Positions 40,101-49,691 of a stretch of DNA of 64,000 nt are shown one piece after another; the stretch's first letter is position 1, and every line of letters starts with the position of its first letter. The position numbers were made by a program, and so were the translations under genes. The notes under the pieces are model-generated. The model ran no database searches. It saw only the letters and a program-made list of their open reading frames with translations, and had not been told where the DNA came from. The DNA lies in the NCBI RefSeq assembly GCF_049562855.1, contig NZ_CP186925.1, positions 992,001 through 1,056,000 of the forward strand. The letters are read 5' to 3'. Origin of the DNA: Ruminococcus_C callidus. Its GTDB lineage: Bacteria > Bacillota > Clostridia > Oscillospirales > Ruminococcaceae.

Positions 40101-41552
40101 ATGAGTACTGTTAGAACACAGAACCTGAAAAATGCTTGTCGGGCATTGGAACGGAGCACCGACCGGACTTCGACGTGGCGACCGGTGTTTCATCTGGCTC
40201 CCGTGACCGGTTGGCTGAACGACCCCAACGGGCTGTGCCAGATCGGAGAAACCCATCACATCTTTTTCCAGTATTCTCCCTTTGATGTCAAGCCGGGGCT
40301 GAACTACTGGGGACACTATACCACAGAAGATTTTATCCACTACCAGTACTGCGAACCGGCACTGTGCAGCGATGAAAAGTTCGACTGTCACGGCGTATAC
40401 TCCGGTTCTGCACTGGGGCAGGACGGCACCATGTACCTGTTCTATACCGGAAACGTGCTCCGGCGGGACAGAGAGGACTACGACTATACCACTGCCGGCA
40501 GAGAACACAACACCATTCGGGCAGAGAGCGAGGACGGGCTGCACTTCACCAAAAAGACGGTGCTGCTGTACAACGAGGACTATCCGGCAGACCTGACCTG
40601 TCACGTCCGTGACCCGAAGGTCTGGAAAGACGGCGACAGCTTCGCAATGGTGCTGGGTGCCAGAAGAAAAGACGACGTAGGCGAAGTGCTGGTGTATCGT
40701 TCCGACGACCTGAAAGTGTGGACGCTGGCAAACCGCATCACCTCTCAGAAGCCCTTCGGGTACATGTGGGAATGTCCGGACTGCTTCGAATTGCAGGGGA
40801 CCCGCTTCCTGTCCTTTTCTCCGCAGGGCGTGGCGGCAGAGGACTGGAAGTATCAGAACATCTACCAAAGCGGCTACTGCCGGCTGGAGGGTGACCTGTA
40901 CGGGGAATACACCCTGTCTGCATTTGAGGAGTACGATCACGGGTTCGACTTCTACGCTCCGCAGACCTACACAGACCGGCAGGGACGGCGGATCCTGATC
41001 GGCTGGCTGGGTATGCCGGACAGCGACTACGGCTATCCGGAACGGGAATTCGGCTGGGCCAATCTGCTGACTATTCCGCGGGTGCTCCATGAGAAAAACG
41101 GCAGGATCCAACAGAAGCCGCTGCCGGAATTGCAGCAGCTTCGCAGTGCGGAACAGACTGTCGTTGTACAGCAGGAATTCTCGTGCAGGACCGCAGCCGC
41201 TTATGAGGCAGAGATTCGCCTGACCGCGGGAAAGTCCCTGCGGGTGCAGTTCGGCACAGACGGCGTGCTCACATGGGACGGCAGCTTCCTCACACTGGAA
41301 TTCGGAGCAAGCGGCTGTAATCGCCCCATGCGGCAGGTACCGCTGGAACGGCTGGAACAGCTGCGGCTGTTTTGTGACACTTCTTCTGTAGAGATTTTTG
41401 CCAACGAGGGCGAAGCCGTGTTCACGTCCCGCTTCTATGCCGATGCAGAGCAGTCGAAGCTGACGGTACAAGCGGAGCAGGCAGAAGTACACCTTTGGGA
41501 AATGCAGCCGTTTTGCGTGGAAAATTTGTTTTCCGGCGGCAAGCAGGCGTGA
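40101..41552 (+). CDS. scrB: Sucrose-6-phosphate hydrolase (GH32)
   Basis: The 483-residue GH32 enzyme has the nucleophile in WLNDPNG (Asp41), the RDP motif (HVRDPKVW) and the acid/base Glu in MWECPDCF. A C-terminal beta-sandwich follows. It splits sucrose 6-phosphate into glucose 6-phosphate and fructose in the cytoplasm (no signal peptide). The start at 40101 follows GGAGG. Fructose would need a fructokinase; only a deleted remnant of one is found next. Confidence 0.93.
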   Translation: MSTVRTQNLKNACRALERSTDRTSTWRPVFHLAPVTGWLNDPNGLCQIGETHHIFFQYSPFDVKPGLNYWGHYTTEDFIHYQYCEPALCSDEKFDCHGVYSGSALGQDGTMYLFYTGNVLRRDREDYDYTTAGREHNTIRAESEDGLHFTKKTVLLYNEDYPADLTCHVRDPKVWKDGDSFAMVLGARRKDDVGEVLVYRSDDLKVWTLANRITSQKPFGYMWECPDCFELQGTRFLSFSPQGVAAEDWKYQNIYQSGYCRLEGDLYGEYTLSAFEEYDHGFDFYAPQTYTDRQGRRILIGWLGMPDSDYGYPEREFGWANLLTIPRVLHEKNGRIQQKPLPELQQLRSAEQTVVVQQEFSCRTAAAYEAEIRLTAGKSLRVQFGTDGVLTWDGSFLTLEFGASGCNRPMRQVPLERLEQLRLFCDTSSVEIFANEGEAVFTSRFYADAEQSKLTVQAEQAEVHLWEMQPFCVENLFSGGKQA

Positions 41553-41567
41553 CAGGCGGGAATGCGT

Positions 41568-41723
41568 ATGAAACAGGTATTGGCAATTGGAGAAGCACTC
41601 CGCCAGCGGCTGGTTGCCGGCTCCTGCCGTATACGGTTTTACTCCATGGGAAAAGGCGGTGCCATTGCATCATACTCCGACCGAGAAACATTTCTCGCGT
41701 GGAAACAGAACAGAAAGGATTGA
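41568..41723 (+). pseudogene. Fructokinase (PfkB-type) remnant with internal deletion
   Basis: A 51-codon frame starts MKQVLAIGEAL, the standard N-terminus of PfkB-family fructokinases, and ends GKGGAIASYSDRETFLAW, like the C-terminal end of that family (GAIPxxPxREEVxxFL). The 240 or so residues between, with the active site, are missing. Position between scrB and the EIIA gene is where scrK is expected. The ribosome site is weak. It could instead be a new small protein, but both ends matching one family favours a remnant. Confidence 0.55.
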
Positions 41724-41729
41724 GCAGTT

Positions 41730-42242
41730 ATGGGAATGTTTGATTTTTTGAAAAAGAATAAAGCAGCAGCAGACCTGCCAGAGGCTCCGGCGAATACTTT
41801 GCTGGCAGTGCAGAACGGCAAGATCGTTCCGGTAGACACGCTGCCGGATCCGGTTTTCGCAGAAAAGGTACTGGGCGACGGCTATGCCATTGACCCGACC
41901 GACGGCAAGGTGCTGTCACCGGTTTCCGGAAAGATCGTAGACATACAGGATTCCCTGCACGCTTACGGCATTGAAACACCTGACGGGCTGGAAGTGCTGG
42001 TGCATATCGGCATCAATACGGTTTCCCTGAATGGTGCCGGCTTCCGGACGAAGCATAAGGTAGGCGATACCGTTCACGCCGGCGAATTGCTGGCAGAGGT
42101 GAACCTGAATCTGTTGGAACAGAACCAGCTGCCAAAGTTTACAGTTGTCCTGATCACCAACATGGATGCGGTGCATGTGATCCGTCCGAATTATACAGCT
42201 GCCGAAGCCGGAAAGACTGCGGCACTGACTTACGAGAAATAG
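41730..42242 (+). CDS. PTS EIIA component (glucose/sucrose type)
   Basis: The 170-residue EIIA-Glc-fold protein has the phosphorylated His92 in LVHIGINTVSLNG and its partner His77 in DSLHAYGIET. It receives phosphate from HPr and passes it to Cys26 of ScrA EIIB, which lacks its own EIIA domain. AAAGGA precedes the ATG at 10 nt. It is the last gene of the sucrose operon. Its stop TAG lies within the ATAG target duplication of the next MITE. Confidence 0.9.
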   Translation: MGMFDFLKKNKAAADLPEAPANTLLAVQNGKIVPVDTLPDPVFAEKVLGDGYAIDPTDGKVLSPVSGKIVDIQDSLHAYGIETPDGLEVLVHIGINTVSLNGAGFRTKHKVGDTVHAGELLAEVNLNLLEQNQLPKFTVVLITNMDAVHVIRPNYTAAEAGKTAALTYEK

Positions 42243-42414
42243 GGCAATACCGCACAAAGATTGTGCGGCAGATGCGTCGTCAAATTTTTCGTCAGATGAA
42301 ACAAAAAGCGGAGTGAATACTTGATGTATTCACGAGCATTTTTGTGAAATATGACGGAAAATTTGCAAGCAGATGGCGTGCAAAGTCGCCAGACGCTCTT
42401 TGTGCGGTATTGCC
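42243..42414 (-). repeat. 172-bp palindromic MITE-like element, copy 7
   Basis: Inverse orientation, with a perfect ATAG duplication (42239-42242 and 42415-42418). The left copy supplies the stop codon of the EIIA gene. Confidence 0.92.
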
Positions 42415-42464
42415 ATAGCTATTTTCAGTCCGAGAGGACTTTTCGATAACCCATTCCACAAAAC

Positions 42465-42507
42465 GCAAAACGCCGGAACGTGTGTCAGAACCGTTCCGGC
42501 GTTTTGC
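42465..42507. terminator. Strong bidirectional terminator
   Basis: A perfect 16-bp stem GCAAAACGCCGGAACG / CGTTCCGGCGTTTTGC between the convergent sucrose and spoIVA operons. Confidence 0.88.
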
Positions 42508-42517
42508 TGTTTTACGA

Positions 42518-43993
42518 TTACAAGATGAAGCAGATCAGACCGCTGCAGCCCTCGTTGATGATTCGCTGTAGTGTTTCCTGTAGCTTGAGCCGTGCGTCCA
42601 TGGGCATTTTGGACAGCTTGTTGTGCAGTCCTTCGCCCACCAGCTCGTGGAGGGACTTGCCAAAGATGTTGGACGACCAGATCTTTGTAGGGTCCTCCTC
42701 AAAGCCCTCCAGCAGGTACATGACCAGTTCTTCGCTCTGGCGTTCCGTGCCCACAATGGGGCTGACAGTTGTGCGAATGTCGGCACGCATCATGTGAATG
42801 GACGGTGCCGAAGCACGGAGCCGCACGCCGTATCGTCCGCCCTGCTTGATGATCTCCGGTTCTTCCAGTGTCATTTCCTCCTGCTCCGGCATCACGATGC
42901 CATAGCCGGTGGCTTCTACCTCCCGCAGAGCCGGTTCGATTTTGGCGTATTCTTTTTGGATTCGGCTCAGCTCCAGCAGAATGGGCAGCAGGTCGCTTTC
43001 ACCGTGAATGTCCAGACCGGTGGTTTCTCCCAGAATGCGGTAGAACAGCGATGCGTCCAGTTCCACTTCGGCACAGACGCTGCCGGTGCCCATGTCGATC
43101 TCCCGAATGGCTGCCCGCGTGACATAGGGGCAGGTGCTCACTGCCTCGGCGAAAAGAGCCGTATCCCGAATGGTGTGGATTTCTGCGGCAGCCTGCCGGA
43201 TACAGGAAAAGACCGATTCCCGCAGCCAGTGGCTTTTTTCCAGCGAGGAGATCCAGCGTGGCATGCAGACGTTGATCTCCCGCACCGGAAACACCCGCAG
43301 CAGTTCTGTCAGGATCTGACAGATGTCGTTTTCATCCAGATCGGGACAGCTGACAGGCAGCACCGGTGCCTGATACTGCTGGGAGAGTTGTTCTGCCATT
43401 GCCTTGGCGGCGGCAGTGTGCGGATCCAGACAGTTCAGCAGGACGGCAAAGGGCTTTCCCAGTTCCTGCAACTCTGCAATGACACGCTGTTCGCACTCGG
43501 CATATTCCGCACGGGGCAGGTCGGTGATGCTGCCGTCAGTGGTGACTACCAGCCCGATGGTGGAGTGCTCTGCAATGACTTTCCGCGTGCCGACTTCTGC
43601 CGCCATGTTGAAAGGGACTTCCTGTTCAAACCACGGGGTATGTACCATACGCGGCTGTTCATTTTCGATGTAGCCTAGTGCACTGGGAATGATATATCCC
43701 ACGCAGTCGATCATGCGTACCCGCATGCGGGCATTGTCCTCCAGCGTCAGTTCCACCGCATCTTCCGGAATGAACTTCGGTTCGGTGGTCATGATCGTTC
43801 TGCCGGCGGCGGACTGGGGGAGTTCGTCGGTGGCACGTTCCCGCCATGCTTCGTTGGAAATGTGGGGAATGACCAGCTGTTCCATGAACCGTTTGATGAA
43901 CGTGGACTTTCCGGAACGCACGGGACCCACTACGCCAATGTAAATGTCACCGCCTGTGCGGCAGGCAATGTCCTGATAAATCGTGTTTGCCAT
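42518..43993 (-). CDS. spoIVA: Stage IV sporulation protein A (spore coat ATPase)
   Basis: The 491-residue protein has an N-terminal P-loop GPVRSGKST (about residues 23-31) and Walker B-like MRVRMIDCVGY, a TRAFAC-type ATPase. A middle domain and the C-terminal region end in GCSGLICFIL. It polymerises on the forespore using ATP to form the coat basement layer and is anchored by SpoVM, a candidate for which lies at 35701. It follows the SPOCS-LysM gene by 18 nt. Confidence 0.95.
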   Translation of the reverse strand: MANTIYQDIACRTGGDIYIGVVGPVRSGKSTFIKRFMEQLVIPHISNEAWRERATDELPQSAAGRTIMTTEPKFIPEDAVELTLEDNARMRVRMIDCVGYIIPSALGYIENEQPRMVHTPWFEQEVPFNMAAEVGTRKVIAEHSTIGLVVTTDGSITDLPRAEYAECEQRVIAELQELGKPFAVLLNCLDPHTAAAKAMAEQLSQQYQAPVLPVSCPDLDENDICQILTELLRVFPVREINVCMPRWISSLEKSHWLRESVFSCIRQAAAEIHTIRDTALFAEAVSTCPYVTRAAIREIDMGTGSVCAEVELDASLFYRILGETTGLDIHGESDLLPILLELSRIQKEYAKIEPALREVEATGYGIVMPEQEEMTLEEPEIIKQGGRYGVRLRASAPSIHMMRADIRTTVSPIVGTERQSEELVMYLLEGFEEDPTKIWSSNIFGKSLHELVGEGLHNKLSKMPMDARLKLQETLQRIINEGCSGLICFIL

Positions 43994-44011
43994 ATTCTGT
44001 ACCTCCTGCCG

Positions 44012-45568
44012 TTACTGTACAATGGGAATAAAGAGCATGCCCGCAGCGGTAAGCTGTTCGTCTGTCAGGTCGTTTTCCTCCATGATCGCCCCGACGCTGG
44101 TGCGGCACCGCTTGGCAATGTCCCAGACGTTTTCGTGCTCTACTCCATAGTACAGCTTCAGGGCATAGTCGCCGTCCCGCACCAGTTTGTTTTCACCGTC
44201 CACCGTCAGACCGGACAGACAGGTGTGGCGGGCAGAGGGACGGAGGTATCCCCGCAGCAGCAGTGATGCCTGAATGGTGATCTTGCCGTCAGAAGCCAGA
44301 TGATAGGTGCAGTCTGTGGGGAGCACCTCCGCCTGCAATACAGCATTGTCTACCGGCGTTTCCGAGTCGGTGTACACCTCGAACGCTTCCTCCTTTTCCA
44401 GCATCATGGGCATGCCGTCTGCATCACCGGCGAGGAGATTACAGCAGAGCATGCCGCTGATGCGAATGCGGTTGGTGTCGGAGAGCAGCTGCATGTTGAT
44501 GTTTCGGACGTGGCAGTGCAGATCATAGATGCATTCCGGCACGGTGTCGGTGGGCTGGAGCGAGGCACTGCACGGCATCACCGCATGCACCGGCACCGGT
44601 GCCATGTCGATCTGGAGAGAAACCGTTTCCTGCTCACAGGGGTACAGCGTGGAAAAGGCATCAGTCACCAGCTGAATGGAAGCGGTTTTGATCGCTGTGC
44701 ACCGCAGGCACAGTTCCAGTTCGCACTGCAAGCTGTCCATGCTGCCGTTTTTGCCGGTACAAGGCTTCAGGTCGCACCGTACCACCTGTGTGTCCACACT
44801 GCCGCGGTAGGTGTCGTCGATCTGCTCCATGTCCACGATCTGGCTGTAGGGGACAGTGAACTGCATCTGTTCCAGCCCGTTGGAACCGTCCTCCTGCTGC
44901 CATGTGTAGAGGAACTGCACCGTTGCTTCGCCCTTTGCCACCAGCTTGCCGGCGAGGATCGACTGCTCCTCGTGGTTCAGCCGGACGCTGCTCCGGACAA
45001 TGCTGCGGATCGGCGGTTTGGACTGTCCCAGTTCCACATCTTCGTTGAGCAGGATATGCTTGGTGGCACGGCGTTTCTGTGCGGCGTATTCCACGGGAAC
45101 TTTTCGCAGCTGTACGTGCATGCCGAAAACGTCCTCGATGACCTCCTGTTTCCGGTCGCCGGCAGCTCGAATCGAAACCGAAACGGCTCCGCGGACTTCC
45201 AGCCGGCGGGGACTGACGGCACGGCAGTTGGCATAGGTGGTGCGGGGACGGATCTGCACTTGCAGGTCCTCAGCAGGGCGGGGCAGTTCTACATTTCTGG
45301 TGAATGTCATCTGCTGTGCCACGCATTGCAGCAGCGTGCTCTCCGAACCGCAGTACAGCACGCGAATGTCTGCACGCAGTTCGTAGGTGATGCGGTCGGT
45401 TCCGGTAGTGGAATTGACAATGGTCGGCTGGATCTCACAGCCGATGATGCGAAAGATGTCCGGATCATAGTCCGGCAGTACGTAGTCCAGTTCAACACTT
45501 TGCTCCTGTACTTCGTCCAGAAGAATTTCAGTCACAGGGAGCATTTCCCGATTGATTTTCAGGTCCAT
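44012..45568 (-). CDS. SPOCS (DUF3794) and LysM-domain spore protein
   Basis: The 518-residue protein has repeated SPOCS/DUF3794 beta domains (about residues 10-160 and 165-430, with VLPDYDPDIFRIIG) and a C-terminal LysM domain (about 470-518, YGVEHENVWDIAKRCRTSVGAIMEENDL). Such proteins are linked to the spore coat or cortex in Clostridia, and LysM would bind peptidoglycan. It is co-transcribed with spoIVA, which supports a role in spore envelope assembly. Confidence 0.88.
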   Translation of the reverse strand: MDLKINREMLPVTEILLDEVQEQSVELDYVLPDYDPDIFRIIGCEIQPTIVNSTTGTDRITYELRADIRVLYCGSESTLLQCVAQQMTFTRNVELPRPAEDLQVQIRPRTTYANCRAVSPRRLEVRGAVSVSIRAAGDRKQEVIEDVFGMHVQLRKVPVEYAAQKRRATKHILLNEDVELGQSKPPIRSIVRSSVRLNHEEQSILAGKLVAKGEATVQFLYTWQQEDGSNGLEQMQFTVPYSQIVDMEQIDDTYRGSVDTQVVRCDLKPCTGKNGSMDSLQCELELCLRCTAIKTASIQLVTDAFSTLYPCEQETVSLQIDMAPVPVHAVMPCSASLQPTDTVPECIYDLHCHVRNINMQLLSDTNRIRISGMLCCNLLAGDADGMPMMLEKEEAFEVYTDSETPVDNAVLQAEVLPTDCTYHLASDGKITIQASLLLRGYLRPSARHTCLSGLTVDGENKLVRDGDYALKLYYGVEHENVWDIAKRCRTSVGAIMEENDLTDEQLTAAGMLFIPIVQ

Positions 45569-45609
45569 ATGGAACTCCTCCTTTTTTGCCGTCCGGCGGC
45601 GTTGGCTTG

Positions 45610-45643
45610 GGCAGCACCGTACAGATTCTGCTGCGGTGCTGCC
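45610..45643 (+). repeat. 34-bp minimal MITE
   Basis: GGCAGCACCGTACAG and CTGCGGTGCTGCC with little between. The flanks CTTG/TTTG differ by one base. Confidence 0.6.
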
Positions 45644-45773
45644 TTTGCTTTATCCTATGCAGACAAGCGAGGGGATAGAACGGCATCGGACAGCTTTTTA
45701 TATATAATGCCTATAAAATCGCTATGATTTCAGTTCTTTGCTTGTGCAATTCTACAAAACCGGAGAAATCCTA

Positions 45774-45802
45774 TTGACAAATTACTAGTTTTGCAGTATG
45801 AT
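45774..45802 (+). promoter_or_regulatory. Promoter of the sulfate transporter operon with TTACTAGT box
   Basis: TTGACA (45774-45779), 17 nt, TATGAT (45797-45802). TTACTAGT (45782-45789) sits just after the -35, as it does in the metY promoter at 51529. A GATATG/CATATC repeat overlaps the start region. Confidence 0.7.
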
Positions 45803-45840
45803 ATGTAACATACTAAACATATCAAAATGGTATGTATTAT

Positions 45841-45869
45841 CGGAGAAGCGGGAAAAGCCCGATTCTCCG
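45841..45869 (+). promoter_or_regulatory. Leader hairpin before the sulfate-binding protein gene
   Basis: CGGAGAAGCGGG / CCCGATTCTCCG, a strong hairpin ending about 20 nt before the start codon. It has no T-run, so it is not a terminator. It may affect translation or mRNA stability. Confidence 0.45.
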
Positions 45870-45888
45870 CAGGAAAGAAGGATGCTGT

Positions 45889-46896
45889 ATGAAGATTCAG
45901 AAGTGCATCGGACTGCTGCTGGCGGCGGTTCTGGCAGGCGGGACATTTACCGGCTGCGGAGATCATAACACGGTGAGCATCGTCAATGTTTCCTATGACC
46001 CCACCAGAGAACTTTATACAGATTATAATACGATATTCGCGGAGCACTGGAAAGAGCAGACGGGACAGGACGTGGAAGTCATTCAGTCCCACGGCGGTTC
46101 CGGAAAGCAGGCTCTGGAGGTGGCAAACGGGCTGGAAGCTGATGTGGTCACGCTGGCGTTGGAATACGACATTGATTCCCTGGAAAAGGCGGGATTGATC
46201 GAGGACGGCTGGGTGGACGAGTTTCCGGACGACAGTGCTCCGTATACTTCGACCATTGTGTTCTTGGTGCGAAAGGACAATCCGAAGCACATTCAGGACT
46301 GGGACGATCTGGTGCGGGACGACGTAGATGTCATTACCCCGAATCCGAAAACCTCCGGCGGTGCAAGGTGGAATTACCTTGCCGCATGGGCATATGCCGA
46401 CCGGAAATATAACGGCGACACCCAGCAGACGGAGGACTTCGTCAAGAAGATGTATCAGAATGTGCTGGTGCTGGACTCCGGTGCGAGAGGAGCTACGACC
46501 ACCTTTGTGGAAAACGGACAGGGCGATGTGCTGGTGGCATGGGAAAATGAAGCGTATCTCTCCATGCGGGACAATCCGGAGGACTATGAGATCGTAAACC
46601 CCAGCATCAGCATTCTGGCACAGCCCTCTGTGGCAGTGGTAGATGACGTGGTGGACGACCGCGGTACACGCGATGTGGCGACCGAGTATTTGCAGTATCT
46701 GTATTCCGATGCGGCACAGCGAATCGCGGCAAAGCATTATTACCGACCGACCAATTCGGAAATTTTGAAAGAATATGCAGATGTATTTGACTTGAACATT
46801 GATCTGGTCAGCATTCAGGATTTCGGCGGCTGGGACGAGGCACAGAAGGTGCACTTCTCCGACGGCGGCATTTTCGATCAGATCTATGAAAAATAA
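45889..46896 (+). CDS. sbp: Sulfate-binding lipoprotein of an ABC importer
   Basis: The 335-residue lipoprotein has lipobox TFTGC (Cys about residue 23). Motifs of the sulfate/thiosulfate-binding family follow: QSHGGSGKQALEVANGLEADVVTLALEYDID, TPNPKTSGGARWNYLAAWAYA and LDSGARGATTTFVENGQGDVLVAWENEA. It captures sulfate outside the membrane for the CysTWA transporter encoded directly downstream. The start is the ATG at 45889, just before the basic signal peptide. Confidence 0.94.
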   Translation: MKIQKCIGLLLAAVLAGGTFTGCGDHNTVSIVNVSYDPTRELYTDYNTIFAEHWKEQTGQDVEVIQSHGGSGKQALEVANGLEADVVTLALEYDIDSLEKAGLIEDGWVDEFPDDSAPYTSTIVFLVRKDNPKHIQDWDDLVRDDVDVITPNPKTSGGARWNYLAAWAYADRKYNGDTQQTEDFVKKMYQNVLVLDSGARGATTTFVENGQGDVLVAWENEAYLSMRDNPEDYEIVNPSISILAQPSVAVVDDVVDDRGTRDVATEYLQYLYSDAAQRIAAKHYYRPTNSEILKEYADVFDLNIDLVSIQDFGGWDEAQKVHFSDGGIFDQIYEK

Positions 46897-46905
46897 GGAG
46901 CAGCT

Positions 46906-47739
46906 ATGAAAAAAGGCAGTAAACGGGTGATTCCCGGATTTGGATTATCCTTGGGAGTGACACTTTCCGTTCTTAGTATCGTCGTGTTGATCCCGCTGGC
47001 ATCGCTGGTGGTCTATACCGCAAAACTTAGCCCCGCGGAGTTCTGGGAAACTATTACCAGGCCCCGTGTGCTGGCAAGCTTTCGGGTGAGCCTGCTGACG
47101 GCGTTTGCCGCTTCTGCGATCAATGCGGTAATGGGCGTGATTCTGGCGTGGGTGCTGGTACGGTACCGGTTTCCCATGAAGCGGATGCTGAACGGCATGA
47201 TCGAATTGCCGTTCGCCCTGCCGACAGCGGTTGCAGGCATTGCACTGACTTCCCTGACAGCAGACACCGGTCTGGTGGGAAAGTTTTTTGCACGGTTCGG
47301 CATTCAGATCGCCTACACTAGGGTAGGCATTACCGTGGCACTGGTATTTGTGGGGATTCCCTTTGTAGTCCGCACGGTGCAGCCGATTCTGGAAAAGCTG
47401 GATTCCACTTATGAAGAAGCGGCAGGGGTTCTGGGAGCCAGCCGGATCCGGATTTTCTGGCAGGTGATATTTCCGGAAATCCTGCCGGCAGCCCTGACCG
47501 GATTCGGTCTGGCATTCGGCAGATGTCTTGGAGAGTACGGCAGCGTGGTATTCATTGCCGGCAACCAGCCCTATGAAACTGAGATCACGCCGTTGATCAT
47601 CATGTCGAAGTTGCAGGAATATGACTACACCAGTGCCACTTCCATTGCATTGGTAATGCTGGTCGCAGCGTTCCTGATCCTGTTCCTGACCAATCTGGTG
47701 CAGTCCAGAAGTTCGAAGATTCTGAAAGGAGGGCAGTGA
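46906..47739 (+). CDS. cysT: Sulfate ABC transporter permease CysT
   Basis: The 277-residue protein has six predicted helices and the permease EAA loop EEAAGVLGASRIRIFWQVIFPEILPA (about residues 169-194), which contacts CysA. It pairs with CysW in the membrane. AAGGAG lies 5 nt before the ATG, and the gene follows sbp by 9 nt. Confidence 0.93.
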   Translation: MKKGSKRVIPGFGLSLGVTLSVLSIVVLIPLASLVVYTAKLSPAEFWETITRPRVLASFRVSLLTAFAASAINAVMGVILAWVLVRYRFPMKRMLNGMIELPFALPTAVAGIALTSLTADTGLVGKFFARFGIQIAYTRVGITVALVFVGIPFVVRTVQPILEKLDSTYEEAAGVLGASRIRIFWQVIFPEILPAALTGFGLAFGRCLGEYGSVVFIAGNQPYETEITPLIIMSKLQEYDYTSATSIALVMLVAAFLILFLTNLVQSRSSKILKGGQ

Positions 47740-47741
47740 GT

Positions 47742-48566
47742 ATGCATGAAGAAACCGTTGGTTCGAAAATCGTCAAGTGGGTTCTGATCGGTGTCAGCGT
47801 GCTGTTTCTGGTCGTCATGCTGCTCCTGCCGCTGGCGACTGTCATTTCTGAGGCACTGCGGGACGGGTGGAAAACCTATCAGGCAGCTGTCACCGATAAA
47901 TACACGGTAAAAGCTGTACTGCTGACGCTGGAAGCCACTGCCATTGCCGTAGGTGTGAACACGGTATTCGGCGTGTTTGCAGCACTGGCAGTCACCAAGT
48001 ATCAGTTCCGCGGCAAGAAAGTGCTGACTACGCTGATCGATGTGCCGGTGACCATTTCTCCGATCATTGCCGGTCTGATCTTCCTGCTGACATTCGGCAG
48101 ACAGAGCGTGATTTATCCGCTGCTGCATGATCTGGGGATCCATGTGGTGTTTGCGGTGCCGGGCATTGTGCTGGCAACGATTTTTGTAACATTCCCCTTT
48201 GTTTCCCGCGAACTGATTCCGGTGCTGGAATCGCAGGGGACAGATGAAGAAGAAGCGGCTGCCCTGATGGGTGCCAACGCGTGGACGATCTTCCGCAAGG
48301 TGACGTTTCCCCATATCAAGTGGGCGTTGCTGTACGGCGTGGTGCTGTGTGCAGCCAGAGCCATGGGCGAATTCGGTGCGGTTTCGGTATTGTCCGGACA
48401 CCTGCGTGGCAGAACCAACACCCTGCCGCTGCACGTTGAAATTTTGTTCAATGAATTCCAGTATGTGCCGGCATTTGCGGCTTCGTCGATTCTGGTGCTT
48501 ATGGCAATTGTGATTCTGGTGATTCGCAGTCTGATCGAACACCGCGGAGGAAAGAGGGATAGCTGA
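47742..48566 (+). CDS. cysW: Sulfate ABC transporter permease CysW
   Basis: The 274-residue permease has six helices and the EAA loop EEEAAALMGANAWTIFRKVTFP. The ATG at 47742 is 9 nt after GGAGG; an alternative GTG at 47736 overlaps the cysT stop but is very close to that site. The stop overlaps the cysA start (TGATG). Confidence 0.93.
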   Translation: MHEETVGSKIVKWVLIGVSVLFLVVMLLLPLATVISEALRDGWKTYQAAVTDKYTVKAVLLTLEATAIAVGVNTVFGVFAALAVTKYQFRGKKVLTTLIDVPVTISPIIAGLIFLLTFGRQSVIYPLLHDLGIHVVFAVPGIVLATIFVTFPFVSRELIPVLESQGTDEEEAAALMGANAWTIFRKVTFPHIKWALLYGVVLCAARAMGEFGAVSVLSGHLRGRTNTLPLHVEILFNEFQYVPAFAASSILVLMAIVILVIRSLIEHRGGKRDS

Positions 48567-49624
48567 TGTACGTAGAGTTAAATCATATTCAGAAACGATA
48601 TGGCAATTATCAGGCTTCTGATGATGTCAGCTTCGGTATTGAAAAGGGAAAGCTGATCGGTCTGCTGGGGCCAAGCGGCAGCGGCAAAACCACCATTCTC
48701 CGCATGATCGCCGGTCTGGAACACCCCGACAGCGGTGAGATCCGCATTGACGGAAAAGTGGTCAATGACATTCCGGCGAGCAAGCGTGGCATTGGATTTG
48801 TGTTTCAGAACTACGCGTTGTTCCGGTACATGACTGTGTATGACAACATCGCCTTTGGCTTGAAGATTCAGAAAGTAGACCGGAAAACCATTGCCAGCCG
48901 TGTGATGGAACTGGTAGACCTGATCGGACTTCGGGGACTGGAGCGGCGGTATCCCAGCCAGCTTTCCGGCGGCCAGCGGCAGCGTGTGGCATTCGCCCGT
49001 GCTCTGGCACCAAATCCCCAGCTGCTGCTGCTGGACGAACCCTTTGCGGCGATCGATGCCAAGGTGCGGCAGGAACTCCGCAGCTGGCTGAAGGAAATGA
49101 TCAGCAAGCTGGGCGTGACCAGCATTTTCGTAACCCATGACCAAGACGAAGCCATTGAGGTGGCGGACGAGATCATCATCACCAACCGCGGACACATTGA
49201 ACAGATGGGAACGCCCATTGAGATCTACCGTCACCCGCAGACTGCGTTTACAGCATCGTTCTTCGGGCAGACCTCCGTGTTGGCAGACTATCAGAAGTAC
49301 CACACATTCCAGCGTATGGACGGTGTGGAAAAGGCGATTGTCCGTCCGGAATTCCTGAAGATCACCCGCAAGAACGAGGTGCAGAAGTATGGCAGTTCCG
49401 CTTCCAAGGGTGTGGTGGAACGGACTTCGTTCCGCGGCGACTGGATCGAGTTGGCGGTGCGTGTCCACGGAGATCTGCTGATCGCCAAGCGGGACTTGGA
49501 GGAAGAACCCATTACGGTAGGAGAAACCGTAGATGTGTTCCTCTACCGGCTGTTTGTCATTGCAGGAGAAAAATGTTACCTGCTGGAAAACCAGTCCTTA
49601 CAGGACGATTCCGTATTCATTTAA
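48566..49624 (+). CDS. cysA: Sulfate ABC transporter ATPase CysA
   Basis: The 352-residue ATPase has Walker A GPSGSGKTT (about 34-42), Q-loop VFQNYALFRYMTVYDN, signature LSGGQRQR, Walker B LLLLDEPFAAID and the H-loop VTHDQDEAIE. A C-terminal TOBE-like domain follows. It drives sulfate import through CysTW. It is the last gene before a block of MITE sequence that separates it from cysK. Confidence 0.94.
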   Translation: MYVELNHIQKRYGNYQASDDVSFGIEKGKLIGLLGPSGSGKTTILRMIAGLEHPDSGEIRIDGKVVNDIPASKRGIGFVFQNYALFRYMTVYDNIAFGLKIQKVDRKTIASRVMELVDLIGLRGLERRYPSQLSGGQRQRVAFARALAPNPQLLLLDEPFAAIDAKVRQELRSWLKEMISKLGVTSIFVTHDQDEAIEVADEIIITNRGHIEQMGTPIEIYRHPQTAFTASFFGQTSVLADYQKYHTFQRMDGVEKAIVRPEFLKITRKNEVQKYGSSASKGVVERTSFRGDWIELAVRVHGDLLIAKRDLEEEPITVGETVDVFLYRLFVIAGEKCYLLENQSLQDDSVFI

Positions 49625-49629
49625 ACTTG

Positions 49630-49689
49630 GGCAACACCGCACAAAGCTTGTGCGTAAGGTGCGTTGTCAGATTTTTCGGCAGATTGCCT
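49630..49689 (-). repeat. Partial medium-type MITE abutting a full copy
   Basis: GGCAACACCGCACAAAGCTTGTGCGTAAGG... to GCAGATTGCC corresponds to half of a 118-bp-type element. It is preceded by CTTG. Confidence 0.65.
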
Positions 49690-49691
49690 AG

